Part shown: positions 1-13,366 of the stretch, in pieces
How positions within the stretch are numbered: the stretch's first letter is position 1
How the letters are laid out: each line of letters starts with the position of its first letter
Origin: Timema cristinae
Taxonomy: Eukaryota; Arthropoda; Insecta; Phasmatodea; Timematidae
Assembly: GCA_039000515.1 (NCBI GenBank)
Contig: JBCFYV010000539.1
Location: 1 to 64,000, forward strand
Direction: 5' to 3'
Length of the DNA: 64,000 nucleotides
Translations under genes and position numbers: made by a program
Notes under the pieces: generated by a model
What the model was told of the DNA's origin: nothing
The model's input: only the letters and a program-made list of their open reading frames with translations
Database searches by the model: none

Positions 1-3000
1 GCTGTGGATAAGTTGCAAGCAAGGGAAGTGGACATAAAGGGCGAACTGTTTGGTATGCTTTTTATATGTCCCCAAAATTATGAAAATTTCATGTCAATCG
101 AATCCTGTGACAATTTACCTGATGCTGAAACATTGAAAGTAAAAGTTTTGGGAAGAACATAACGCACATGCTCAGGAAAATGGAAGGTCGCCATGTTTGT
201 CAAGTCAGGAAACAGTTTGTAAACCGACCGAAAGGTGGTTACGATTTAGTAGTGCTGGATCCGAACAGAAATGTAAACAAAAACCACAACTAAACTCTAA
301 AAATGCGGCTTTTGCAAAAAAAAAAGACACAGGGAGGCTGATTGTTTTTTTAAAAAGAAGTTGAGCGAACAAATGGAAAATTTAAAGCTACCGAGACTCA
401 TTGTTGTTTTTTCGTCAACAAAAAAAATTAAACAAAATAAAGAAACATAAACAACCTTTGGTGCATTGATAGTGGTTGCACATCTCACTTATGCAACAAT
501 GAACATGCATTCACAGGCAGGAAAAAACCCACGGGAATCTTAAACTTGCCGATGACAGTGCCACGCAAGTGAAAGCAAAAGATGACGTGCAAATCCCCAC
601 TGCAAAACAGTGTGACAGACTCAAATCACATTGAAAGACCCCTTATATGAACTCAACCTAGAACGAACCTCATCTCTGTGGCAAAAATTTTGAGAACAAC
701 AACATGACATTTCGAGAAAGATTGCGCGACCATAAAGGTATAAACAGTGACATTAAATTTGTTGCTAAAGAATTGGTGATTTATTCTACTTATGTGAAAG
801 CGATCAGCCAAGGTGCAGGGTAAACAGGATCAAATGTTCCAAAAAGTGAATTAGAAGTTTGCACCTTGATTTGGGGTCATTTGAATTCGGGGGACATGGT
901 CAATATGCTCAAGAACCAATGTGTGATCGATTAAAATTAAATAACTTAACTGACTTGAAAAACTGTCACAACTGTCTAGAAGGAAAAATACATCAACCCC
1001 CCTCACCAAACGAGAGGTAATCTAAAAAGAGCTTCTGGAGTTAATCCATAAGACGTCTGCGGACTGATGAGGGAAGAAACTCAAGGTGGCGCAAGTATTT
1101 CATACCTTCATAGACGACTACAGTCGAGGGTGTCAAGTCTACTTCCTACTTACAAGAGAGTTGTCACTGAGAAGTTCATTGAGTTCAAGAATCTAGCCGA
1201 AATTCAGACAGGGCTAATATCAAAACTCTTCAAAATTTGGGTAATGGGGAAATAATATTGCAACGATAAAATGGAGTCCATCTCAAACGCGCAGGCATCC
1301 AACGACTCCGCACCCTCACAACTGAACAGTGTTACGGAAAGGAAGAACTGCCTCTGGTTGAGGCTGCTTGGTGAATGCTACTAGTCCGGAATGTCACTGT
1401 ACTTTTGGGTCGAAGCCATAGCGAAAGCCAATCACATCCGAAATTGATGCAAAAAATAAGGGTTGTCTTAATGAACTCCATACAAAAGCTGGTTGGAAGA
1501 CGGCCGAATATCTCGCATCTTCGTCTATTCGGGAAGAAAGCCATCATCCTCGACGAGTCTCCAAATAAAGGAAAGTTCGAGCCAACAATAAGAAAGAGGT
1601 CTTCGTTGGCTACTCTGACTGTTCCAAGGCTTATCGGGTATGGCTACCAAGATCCGTGTCTCCAGGAAAGTAAGATCTGCGCTGAGCCTGGCTCGGATAC
1701 ACATCTGCAGACTTTCTTCAAGAAGAAGAAGAAGAAATATCCTGCCAACATGAAGGATGAGGGTTCAATGAAGAAGAGTCCTTGCAAAAGGACATTGAGA
1801 TCAGTTCGAACGCTCTGGAAGACAATGAACCATTTCAAGGATTCAATGGTGAATGATGACCCCATGCTCGACATTGGAGAGCAACAAGCTCATCAAGGTG
1901 CCGCAAGTATCAAATCAAACATGCTAGCCGAGCGAGGACCCGGAAGACCAAAGTTAATGTACCGGAAAGAAGGGGTCGCCCCACTAAAATATACCAGCTC
2001 ACGACCAACCGGCGATCAGAACTTGCTCTCAACAATGATCCGCCATAGGGTCAAAATACTGGCATTCACCGCATCATTCTCAACAACGTTCAAAGTAACA
2101 GGGAATATGGATCATTTATAATGCTGAAGTTGCATGAATGCCTCAGAGATTCACATCAACAGTGCCGTGAGGGGGCCAGATCGCGAGGAATGGTTTGATG
2201 CAATCTATTCCGAGATCATAATTGGTCGCCAACGACACTTGGGAAATCAGTGATTAGACCGACCAATGATAGAGTGATCGACTGTAGGGCGGTACTCCAA
2301 AACAAGTATAATTCTGATGGAACGTTACTTTGAAGGAAGGCAGTGTGGTTGCAGAGGCTTCGCCCAAAGACCAGGAATCGACTTTGTGGACACTTTTGCT
2401 CCGGTTGCCAGGATGAATCATTTCAGTTGCTCATGGCATTGTCAGCTAAGCTCAACTTAAAAGTTTCACAACTCGACATTACAATGGCCTATCTGAATGA
2501 TGACATCGATACATTAACATTCATGGAACAGCCAGACTTGCTTGTTGAGGCACTACAAAAGATGATTAGGACTGAAAATGATGACAGCATTGTTGGGAAA
2601 GCAAAAGACATGCTTCATAACTGAAATCCGCTAACAAAGTCTGCAAACTTTAAAGGGCCATTACGGGCTCTATAAAGTTTTTGACAGTGCCCCTAAATTA
2701 ATTTGAACCCTTAGAATCCTGGGGTTTCGCCCAAAAATTTCGACCCGGGGTGTATGTTGATTCGAAGAAACCCTAGTCTACGGCTCATCTATGTTGAAAA
2801 TTGTGATATTTTGGGAAAACCCCATAGGGGACCAGAGTTATTAAAGGGAACTGTCAAAAAAATTTGATGAAAGGGGATTTTGGGAGCTTAAACATTGTTT
2901 AGGATTAAATAAATCAATACAAACAAATCCTTTATGCAAGGGGTACATCACATAATTTTTGGTGGATGACTGCAAAGCGCGAAAAACTGATATCAATGCA

Positions 3001-3420
3001 ATCAATTTTGATTCTCTCCACTACCACAAAAAAACAAAGCACTATCCATTCAGAGAGTTGTTTGGAGCCCTCAGTACATCCCCAGGGTACTGTCCCGACA
3101 TCCTAGAGTCAAACACTGAGTCAATATAATAATTTCACACCTCAACTCAGGGAAACTCCAAGCGGGGTCCAAAAATATCTGCAAGGAACCTTTTGAAAAA
3201 GGTTTGCTATGTCGGGTGATGAAGGCATTTTGGGTTTCAAAAATCCGACTGGGAAACTGTGACGCTGACAGAAAAGCCCAAACGGGAAAAACTTTCATCT
3301 TGTCGGAGCAGCATTTCATGTGCTCACAAAAGCAGAAATCGTTGCTTTATTTTCAACAAAAGCAGAATTATAGTTATCGAGGCAAAGGAAGAAATTTTCC
3401 CCTGTGACCTTCTCCAACTT
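1..3420 (+). mobile_element. Ty1/Copia retrotransposon, broken gag-pol
   Basis: Decayed Copia polyprotein on the plus strand, with domains in the usual order but in shifting frames. Gag-like text occupies about 1-165. A zinc knuckle follows at about 300-350 (KCGFCKKKRHREADC, C-x2-C-x4-H-x4-C). The aspartic protease region lies at 457-540 and keeps the DSG motif (WCIDSGCTSHLC). A pre-integrase CHNCLEGK segment is at about 965-1000. Integrase core text runs from 1050 to about 1600. Reverse transcriptase is at 2330-2620 (RPGIDFVDTFAPVARM, then KVSQLDITMAYLN). RNase H text (DADRKAQTGK and neighbouring frames) is at about 3000-3410. Stops and frameshifts occur throughout, so no functional protein is possible. 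The 5' LTR is outside the window. The 3' LTR was not recognised; it would fall in the smeared sequence that begins near 2640. Confidence 0.88.
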
Positions 3421-6400
3421 AGTTTAAAAGAGTGGTGAACCCCTTTTTTTTAATGATAACAATCACGGGAAAATTGGACATACCCTTTTCCCCTCAAGGT
3501 GAAAACTAAGACAAAAGTTTCATTTTTTTGTAAAAGCTCCCCAAAGTCCCCAACAAGGGTTTGAATTATACCCACTGGGATAGGAGCCGACATCTAATAA
3601 ACCCTTCCTGGACCAAAACAAGAAAGGGGTGTAACGTTTTGATTATTGACTTTTTGGACCAAAATATGGAGGGTGTGGAGTTCAATATTACCGGAAAAAT
3701 ACATGTTGTTTACATTTATAATTCACTAAAACACTGATAATGTCTTAAAAATTTAGTCTTGAAAATTTTTTTCAAATAAAAACCCTTTATCATGTTCTGC
3801 CCAACGCTTCCCGGGGCGGCTAAAAAATTGTTAGAAATTTTTTAAAATATTGTGTTTTTTCATCATTACTCTCCCCAACGGAAAATACATATATTTATAT
3901 TTTTTATGTGAAGAAAAAAAACTACACAAAAAAAAATAATTTGAAACTCAATTTAAAAGGTAATAAATACCTTTTTTTTTTGGATCGGAACTAAAATTTT
4001 TAAGTTGAGATTTTAAATAATACCAACAAAGCTAAAGTTGTAAAATGCACAAACTCTGGCTTAAAAAAATTAAAATACTATAGAAATATATAACAATTAT
4101 ATTTTCATACCTTTTTTTTAGACAATTATAATTTATTTGACAAAATTTTTTCAATATACCAAACCCAATATCAAAAAAGATTACATGAAGTCATTGTATG
4201 CAACGTTATTCAATACAAACTTGACTTTTTATAAGGGGGTTTCCAGTTGACAAAAAAAAAATAGAGGATTAAAAGGGCTTGGTGTACTGACCCCTTCCTT
4301 AAAACTTTTTTGAAATTATTATTTTTTTATATTTCATTCAAACTCCCTCAAAAAACAAAATTTTTTTTTCAAAAATCTTTGTTTTTTAATAGGGTTTGTG
4401 AAATTTAAAAGGTTTGGTATGGGAAAAAAATCCAACAGAGTGAAAGTGAAAGTAAATAAACTGTCATGTGGAACTGAGAAAATTGGTATTTGAAAGGATG
4501 AATTAGAAATGTTTTGATTTACAAACAAAAGACATGTCAAAATTTTAACCTAAACACAAAATCGGGTTAAAAAAAATTTTTTATCGGAAGAATATATTCT
4601 TTAATGCAAACCCACATTTAAAAGCATTTTTTATAGGGTTTTTTTCTTTTAAAATGACAGAATTTAAAACAAAAAATTTTTTACTGCCCGGGATGTTAAA
4701 TTTAAATTTAAAATTAGCAAGCACCCTTTTTCCCCCTGCTTACATATCCTAATCATAGCAAACCCCACGCCTTTAAAAGGGTTTTTTTTTTTTAAAAAAG
4801 GGGGGGGGGAGGGGGGGGGAAATCAAAGCAGAAAAAAATAATTTTAAAGAGTAAAGGGGTTAAAGAAAAAAAGGACTAATGAAAAGAAGACAGCGGGGAG
4901 AGTTTTCAAAGGGGTGTTTGGGGACCTGCTATAAAAAAGAAAAGTTCCTTAAATTAAGGAAGTATTGTAAAGGGATACTTTTTTCCTTTTCACAAATCAG
5001 CATAAACAGGAAAAGTAAATGTAAGAGAGATAGGAAAGTGGGTCAGGGAAATGAATTTTTTGGGGGAAATTTTAGATTTGGGGAGAAAGGAAAAGGGAAA
5101 TTTATTACCCGGAAAAGGGGGAGGGGGAATACAGAGATAGTAGAGGAAGAAAGACGGGAAACATGTAGGGGATTGAAAAAGAAAAAGAAGGAGCAAAAAC
5201 AAAGGGCAAGTAGGGGGAAGAATCCCAATAAACTAAAACATTTTTAAAAAAGTTAACCATCAAAAAAATATTATTAAGTGTTTAAAAAGGGAAAATTCTG
5301 TAAAAAAATTTATACTTTCAAGCTTCCCCTGATATATTTGGATGATGATCTTATTTTGATCCTATTTGTTTTTAAAATTTGGGGTTAAAGTGTTAATAAC
5401 TGCCCCAAAGATTATTTTTTTCCATCCCCTTTTGGTTGTTTTAGCTTATCTTCAACACAAAAAATTTAAATTGCTTTAAAATTATTCTCACAAAAAAATA
5501 ACTACAAAGTAACAGCCGGGGCTGTAGTGTCTAGTTGGAAAAAAATTTGCACTGTTCCCTAGTAAATATAAAAATTAAAATATAAATAAGGGTAAATATA
5601 TTTTTAATTTTTAAAACCAAATTTGTTTTTTGGGAAAATTGACAATTTTATTAAATATAAATTAACAATGCCAAAGAAGTTTTTTATAAAAAATTCTATG
5701 TCTGGGAGCATTTTACTGCAGTAAATTTATTTGTACTAATAGTATACATTAGCCCATTTATAAAGGAGTAAGATTTTGGGGTTAAAAGTGGAAATTATGG
5801 ATTTGGGCCGAAGGGGGTGCACATACTCCACGCCCTACTAAAAAACTGTAAAAAATAAGTCTTTAAAACAATGTAAAAAAAAAACTAAATGGGTAATCAA
5901 AAAAAAAAAATTATAGCAACTAAAAAAAATCACCAAATTTTAGATCTGAGATAACTAATGTGTAAAATCCAAATGGAAAAAATTTTTTTGGGAAATCAAA
6001 TACCTGAATGATACATAAATTTTGGCCCTACAATTGCAAACATTAATCTTAATTATTTTAAAAATTTTATTGTTTGAATAAATTTTTTAAAATTTTGTGA
6101 TTAAGTCTGCGAGATTGAGTTTTTCTTTTCTTTCAGATCGAGTATTTAAAAAATGCCCTGGTTCATTCATATTTAAAAAAACGTTAAGAAATATTTTTTT
6201 TTATTTCAAAATAAAATATTTTTTTAAAATGTCACCATCAAAACAAATAAAAGATTAAATACCACTTTTTTAAAATAGAAAAATTTTAAAAAAAAAGTTA
6301 AAAAAAATGGAAATATTATTGTCAAAATTTAAAAATAAAATAGAAAATCAATAAAAAAGAACCTAAAATAAAAATATAACAAAAAATTGGTTAAAAAATT

Positions 6401-8249
6401 TTCAACCCCTTTATCTAGGACAAAAAATTATGCTATTAATTACAAAAAAACGTTTCATAATAAGTTAATATTTCCCCCAAAATAACCCTTTGAAACTCTT
6501 TTCCCTGTAAGAAAACAGAATCAAAAGCAGTTAAGATTAAAATTTTTATATTTCATTTAATAGTCCTTAATGTAACAACCCCCCATGATCATTTCTCTTT
6601 TAAAATTTTCCAATCCTCTATCATTACACATGCCCCTTATCTGGGCTACACAAAAAATTTATTTGTTAAGAAATTTATTTAAATTCAACTTTTAATGCTT
6701 ATCAAATAATGTTCATATTTTAAAAAGAATGAAAAGATTTTAAAATAATACTTTGGTAGACATCTGAATATAAAGGCTTTTTTTTATTTAAATATGGTAA
6801 TTTGGTCAAATATTTATTGCAATGTTTAAAAAACCCTATTTTTAGACAGGTTAACAACAAATTATTTTAACTAAATATTACTAATACTATTTTTGTATTG
6901 AACATTAATACAAGCTTTGTTTTTTTTAACTGAAATTATTTTTTTAGAAAGGATTTGATTAAAAATAGTTAAAATATGATTATTCAAGTATTTATGATCT
7001 ATTTAGCTATTTTATTTCATTCCCTTGTTATTCAATGCAACTTCAAATAGGAAACTAAAAAGATAAAATATTAAATTAGTTTACCACCCAAAATTTTGGT
7101 TGAACTCTTTTTCTTTATTAATATATGTGCATTAATTTTAAAAATATTTTAAATTCCGAAAAAATTAAATGGGAAAACGGGGAAGTGCAAAATTTAAATT
7201 ACCCTTACTTACCATTCTTTTTAAAAATTGATTTGTATGTACTTCAAAAGGAAGCCAAGTAAAAGCTCAAAATCCGAGTACTCCGGGGCCATTTGTGCTA
7301 AAATGTGCTCACCAAAATTTCACATCACCAGTTTAGTCTCAGATAATATACAATTTAAAAAAAAAAACTTTTTTTTTGTATTAATATATAAATTTTTTAT
7401 ATATAGAGTAAAATATTAAAAAATAATATAAAATTATTATATTTTTACATGATATATTATTTTAAAAAAAGAGTCATGACCACTAAAAACACCAAAAAAT
7501 TTTTGTTATTTTTAACCCCACACTTGGTAAAAGGGCCATCATGGCAAAATGTTTTTGTTTGTTTTTAAGCAAACTATTACACTCGCATTACTTAAGGGAA
7601 ATCACAATGCCAAATTTGGTTGCCATATCGCGGGCACGCGTCTCTAAACAGCAAGTTTTGACAAACACACAGCCGTCATTGTGCCCGACTTTCCCCGAAA
7701 GGGGGGGACCCCCGTTCGTACGCCCCACCACCATACCCTACACCAAAAAAAAATATATCACAAGTGTAGGGGTAAATATGTATGTTTTTTGTATTTTGTA
7801 TTTTTATTTCAACTTCTGTTTTGTCCATTAAAATTTTTCTTTTCTTTCCCTATCCAAGTGTCTTACTTTCTTTAAAAAATTTCCTTTTTTCCCTCATTTG
7901 TTTTTTGGTTTCCCTTTTTTAATAATTTGTTGGGGTTTAAACCCCCCTTTGAGATTTTTGATAAAAAAACCTAAGTCGGGGACTAGGGCAAAACAATCAA
8001 TTTTTTTAGGGGGTACCTGATACCTCTTTGCCTAATGGCACAATGTAAAGGTGAACTATGGCCCCTTTCTTTAAAAAAACCATTGTGTATTTCCTTTTAA
8101 GTTACTACCCAAATTTTTCCATACTTTCTTAAAAATATAAAACAATTACCCATAAAAAAAAAGATAATTTATTTTATAGAGATATTTGTTTTTTTGCTGA
8201 CAAGTGTTAACCTTTAATAATAAAAATAATAAAAATAATAATAAATTTG

Positions 8250-8475
8250 GCCTGCGTTTTACTACCCGTTGGGTTTATACATTTTAAGTACTAATTTAGC
8301 CAATGGATTGGGAATCGGAAGGGAATTAGAGAATGAACCCCATTTGCGGGGGGAAGTGTAAAACCTTTTAGGAAAAACCACCCGCAGTTCCCCCCGCCCG
8401 AGATTCAAACTCTATCTCCCCCTCAGCGTCGATTTAAACACGACAAGCGCGTTACCCAACTACCCACCGAGGGGG
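8250..8475 (-). mobile_element. tRNA-derived SINE (family 2), smeared copy
   Basis: Aligns with the copies at 50741-50968 and 55787-56026. The shared 3' tail (tactacccgttgggttat), the central block (ttaggaaaaaccaccc) and the B-box region (gagattcaaactctatctcc) occur in the same order and spacing. The tRNA-like head lies at the right end, so the element reads on the minus strand. Many substitutions turn bases into copies of their neighbours, as elsewhere in the smeared block. Confidence 0.75.
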
Positions 8476-9424
8476 GTTGTTAACCTCTACAATAAGCTTT
8501 CACTCACTCTGGCCACTTGCAAGCCCAGGGATGAGCCCCCAAAATAATCCCTTTTACATAAAACCCCCCAAATCCTTATTCATTCTAACCGAAAAACCCT
8601 CCAATTGAATTTTAAGATTAAAAAATCAAAAACCTTTAAAAGGAAAGTAACCTAAATAAAAAATTTAAAAGAAACTATTTTAAAAATAGATTATTTGCCA
8701 AAAAATTTACATAAAAGGGGAATACTCCCCGTTTATTTGGGATAAGAAAGTTGTGGGAAACATCCCCAACTGAACAATATGTATAGCCGTAAAGTAAAAA
8801 AACCCCTCATATGGGATAAGTTTATACCCCCAATGCATATTAAAATAGCCTATTTAAAATGGAATTAAATTTGCACCAATTTTAAAGTGCCGCGGGGGGT
8901 GCAAAGTTATTCCTAAATATTTTGAACTATCAACTCATACTGATTTTGATGAAATTGATGATCAATTTTAATACACAATTTTTGATACCTTAATTCTTAG
9001 CTCATAAATCTCAGTACCAAACTCGGGAATTCAAATAAACCAAAAATTTTAAGAAATGAGTATTTTTCATTTGACAATTTTTTTTTAGGGTTCATCCTAA
9101 CCTAGCGGGAAGTAACAAACATTCCCAATACTATGTAGGCATACATATTGGGGGGGACACCAAACAATTTTTTTAAAAAGGGTTGCCCATGTACGTCTTT
9201 ATAATAGAAAATAAAAAACCAAAAAATTTTTTTGTTTTTTTAATATTTTTTTAAAATTTTTTTCCGTCTTATTTTAAAAAAACCGGTAAAATCCAGAAAC
9301 TCCATAAATATAGGGAAGCACTCAACACCCCAAAACCCACTTAACGCCGAAAGAACTCTCAATGACCAATGCTGATTACTTTAACAAACTTAAAAGGACT
9401 GATATGGATCCATTAATCTGTGTT

Positions 9425-9720
9425 TTTTTTTTTATTATTATTACAATTTTACACCCGGGGGGTTTTATACCATTTAACGCTTTTTTAAAAAGGGTAGGAA
9501 ATTTGTAAGATAAAATGAAGGACCTACAGTTTAACGGGGATCCAAACCCCAGGGTGGGGGGGGGGAAATTTTCCCCCCTTCCCCAAAAATTTTGGGTTTA
9601 AACCCTTTGTAGAGTAAGGGAAGGGGGTTTGGTAAATCAAAAATCTGTCCCGGCCCCGAGGTTAAACCCCCCGCCCCCAAACACAAAAGTCCGACCCCTT
9701 ACCCCTAACCCCGGGTCCCC
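9425..9720 (-). mobile_element. tRNA-derived SINE (family 1), smeared copy
   Basis: Matches the family-1 SINE at 53024-53315 in order. It has an ATT-rich tail, a smeared tactacccgttcgggttat block, a gaaggacctacagtttaacg block, and a terminal cttacccctaaccccggg corresponding to the A-box side. The segment between is badly distorted by C and G runs. It serves as an internal calibrator for the damage in this region. Confidence 0.7.
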
Positions 9721-12700
9721 AAATGCTCGTTATTTGTTTTTTCCGAATGTTTTTTTCAAAGTTTAAAAGGGATTTTCAACCCCCAAAAAAAAGGGGAAAA
9801 TTTTAAATTTTAAAAATTTTCCCTAAGTTTTTTTAAAAAATTTAATAAAAAAAAAAAGGGGACTTTTTGGGAAAAGGAAAAAATTTTAAAGCCCCCTTCA
9901 ACAGATCAGACCCTTACTTCCCGTGATTTTTTTTTACATGGGGTTCAACTTAGGTGAATTAAAAAATTTTTTTTCTTTTGTTTTATTTTAATAAAAATAG
10001 AAATTTTTCAAACTTTCCCTTTTGGGTTTTCCCGTTTTTTTTTTTTTTTTTTTTTTTTTTTTCCCAATTTCATTAATTTTTTTCCCCCCGGGTTTTCAGT
10101 TTTGTTTTAAAACCCTTTTTTCCCCCACTCCAAATCCACATGAAACCTGTTTTAGCTTCGAAATTTTTTTAAAAAGACAAAACGGGCAAACACCAAACCC
10201 CATCATTAACTTATAAATTTAAGGGGGTTAAAATCCCCATTTCACCAATAAAAAAATTTTTTCGGCCATCGGTGATTAAACCCGGGGGCCCTTTACCCTC
10301 AGTAACAGACATCTCCCCAACTAAAAAAAGGGGGGTTCAGACCCTTTTTTGTTCTAGTTTTTGTAAAATCTGGTGTTTTAATAAAATTTAAATTTTTTTT
10401 AATTTTTTTTTTAAATTTTTAAAAAATACATTCAAAATTTAATAAGAAAAAATGCATAAAAAAGGGGAAATTTAAAATTTTAATGTTGAAAAATAAAACA
10501 AAACAAAAAAAAAATTTTAAAAATTTTTATTTTCCCAAATAAATAAACAATTTTTAAAAAAAGAAGTGGGGGGGGGCCCCAAAAACCCATAACCAATTCG
10601 TTTTTTTGGGACAATTGTTAAAAGGGTAAAAAAATATAATTTTGGGAAAGGGATTTTACACTGAAATTTTAAAATAAAAAAGATATATTTTAAAATTTTT
10701 CAAATCAGAAAAAAAAATTTATTTTCAAAAAAAAAAAAATTTAAAAAACATTGTTCTTTAAAACACAAATTTTTTAAAATTTTGTGTTAATTTTTTTATT
10801 TTTAAAAACATAAAAAACCCCCATTTAAAAAAAATAAAACCTTTAAAAATTTAATTTGCTTAACAAAAGGGATATTTAAAAATTTTGGAAAAAATTTATA
10901 AATAATTGGGGATAAAGATTTTCTAAAAAAAAAATTTAAAAAAACCCCCTTTTAAAATAAATTAGGGGGGGGCCCGTATATTTTATTTTTTTGGGATTTT
11001 AAAAAAATTAAAAAAACATAAAAATTTTTTGACTTAATAAGTATTTTAAAATTAAAAAAAAAGGTATAGGGACCCAAAATAAATTTTCCCCACTTTTTCA
11101 GTTCAAGCAGCCCCCGGGGAGGGAAACAGTTTTTTGCTTTTTTTTTAAATAAATTTTTTGTTTTGGGTTGGGGCTTTTATTTTTAACCCCCCCTTTTTTT
11201 TTTTTTGGCTAAATTTCCCAAAAAATTTTTTTTTTTACCTAGCCTTAAAATTTTTCCCCAAAAAAAAAAAACCCCTGAAAAAAGTCCAAGGGAAAAATCA
11301 AATTTTTTTTAGCAGTTAAGGGTACTGCCCCCACCAACCCCAGTAATCAGGGGGTTTTTTTTTTTTCTTTATGGGTTTTACCCCATTTTCATGCAGTTTT
11401 CCGACACTCTTAATTTTTCTCAAAGAACCCTCACAAACGCTCCCGAGATCGTTTTTTGAGCCGTTTAAAAGCGTAATTTTGAAAAATCGTTTTTTCGCTT
11501 TTTAAAACTTTGATAAAAAAATTTGTAAAATTTTAAAATTTTAAAAATTTAAAAATTAATAATTAACAAACCAAAAGACAATATTTTTTACGCCGGGGAA
11601 AAATTTTTTTTTTGTATTTTAAAAAAAAAAAAAATAGGGGCTTCATTTATAAAAAAAATAGGTTACAATATTTAAATTGTGGGTTTTTTTTTCTATAATT
11701 TTTTTTGGGGGGGTTTTTAATTTTTTTTTAAAATTTTCTACATTTTTTATTTATTATGACATGCAACAGGCCTTCAAAATAATTTAAAAATTTTCCAAAC
11801 AACTTAATACTTTATTATTTTTAAGTATTTTTTTCTGTACACTTTTTTAATAAACGGGAGGGGGCGGGGGGGGGGGGGGGGGGGGGGGGGAAAAACTAAA
11901 TTTTTACCGGGCAATACAATGGGAAAAAAATTATAAAAGGGGTTTTCCCAAAGACCTTTTAAAAATTCCAAAAACTTTTGCAAGTCCCTATTTTCCAAAA
12001 AATTTTTATTTTTACAAGAAATTTTTTTGCATAAAAAAATTTTAAAAAAGTTTTTTTTCCCCCAAATAAAATTTATTTAGTGAAAAGAAGGTGGGAAATC
12101 TTTTCTTTTTAAAGAAACTGTATTTTTTTATTTTTTTTTTTAAAAAATTTAAAAATAGTAAAAAATTTTTTAAAATTTTTAAAAGGGTTTTTTTAAAAAA
12201 ATGACAAAATGACCAAAAAATTTTTTCCTTTGGGATAAGGCCTTCAAAAAAGAAAAAACCCAAAAAAGTTTAAATTTTTACAATGTATGATGACATGTGA
12301 ATCCCTTTTTTTAAAATGAAGCGAACTAAAAAACAAAACTATTTGTTTAAATTGGGTTTTTTCTTGAACAAAAATTTTTACTGTTTTATTTTTACAACTT
12401 TTTTTCATTAGTTTTAAGGGATTTTTTTATAATCTGCAAACCCCGTTATACAACAGTAATAAATTACTTTAATTGTTTTTCATATATTTTAAAAAAATTT
12501 TTTAATATATAATTACTCAAAATGGGTATTAAAAAAAAAATTTAAAAGGGGGTTTTAAACTTCGATATAATTTTTTTTAAACCCAAGTTGATGTTTATAA
12601 TTTTTTTTCAAAACAAGTCAAAAATTTTTTTTTTTTTAGGAAGGGGGAGTAAATAGACTTTTTTAACAATTAAAACATTTTCATGGGAAAAATGCTAACA

Positions 12701-13214
12701 TAAAAAAATCAAGAAATAAAAAAAAGAAGTTTTTTTACAATTTTTATATTTTGAAAAAGTAAATAAAAAAATCGGAAGATTTTTTTTCGTTTCTAATTTG
12801 CACTTTTAAAACAAAAGTTATCAAAAATTTAAGATAAACATAGTTTATAAAATGTATCCAATTTCATTGAAATTAAAGCTTCGCCAAAAATTATACATCC
12901 CTTTTTTTAATTTGTCAATAATTAACCAAATTAAAACATTGGGCAAAAATCTTTAAAAAAACATTTTTGATAAATTTATTTTTTAAAATAATTTAAAACC
13001 CAAAATTTTAACAGTTTTTGCTTTTAACCCAAAATTTAAAAAATTTATTTTTTAAAAAATTTTAAAATTTTTTTTCCAGCTTTAAAATATTTCAATTTTA
13101 TTATTTTTTGCTTTTTCTTGAATTTAAAAACTTTTAATTCGCACAAAACCCCCAAAAAAAAAATTTAAAATTTTGTGGGTCAAATTTTTAAACCCTAAAC
13201 CACAAGGGCCCGTC

Positions 13215-13366
13215 CCAAAGCTATACAAAGATTGGAAATTTTTTCGGGGACCCTTTTGGAAAACCCTCCCAAACAGAGCCCCCCCTCTTGCCCAAACTTA
13301 TACTAGCTGGGCCCGGGGTGTGAGGCTGTGGGTCTGCCACATGAGCCTTTTCTGTACATCAGGTAC
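13215..13366 (-). CDS. SCAP: SCAP WD40 exon, corrupted
   Basis: On the minus strand this stretch reads as a damaged WD40 exon that would follow the exon ending at 20679. In order and with frame slips one can see GT-ACC-TG (G, T), ATG-TAC (M, Y), GCTCAT (A, H), then an ACAGCCTCACA block (alanine, leucine, threonine), AGTTTGGGC (S, L, G), CTCTGTTTGGGAG (L, C, V, W, E) and TTCCAA (F, Q). This matches the pattern of a late SCAP WD40 repeat: glycine-threonine-cysteine, alanine-histidine, serine-leucine-glycine, then cysteine-valine-tryptophan-glutamate. The first two bases fit the phase-1 end of the previous exon (TCAG). The expected acceptor AG reads GG. The donor cannot be placed. I take it as a real exon seen through poor sequence; a true pseudogene is the alternative. 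Confidence 0.6.

Noticed and set aside
1644..1874. Minus-strand ORF in the Copia region
   Set aside because: Opposite strand to clear gag-pol text.
4879..5247. 122-codon plus-strand ORF rich in K, R and G
   Set aside because: Lies in a purine-rich smeared block; low-complexity composition and opposite-strand ORFs of the same kind show it is compositional.
11860..11892. G-quadruplex regulatory element in a G-rich run
   Set aside because: Lies in smeared sequence, so the run length is not trustworthy.
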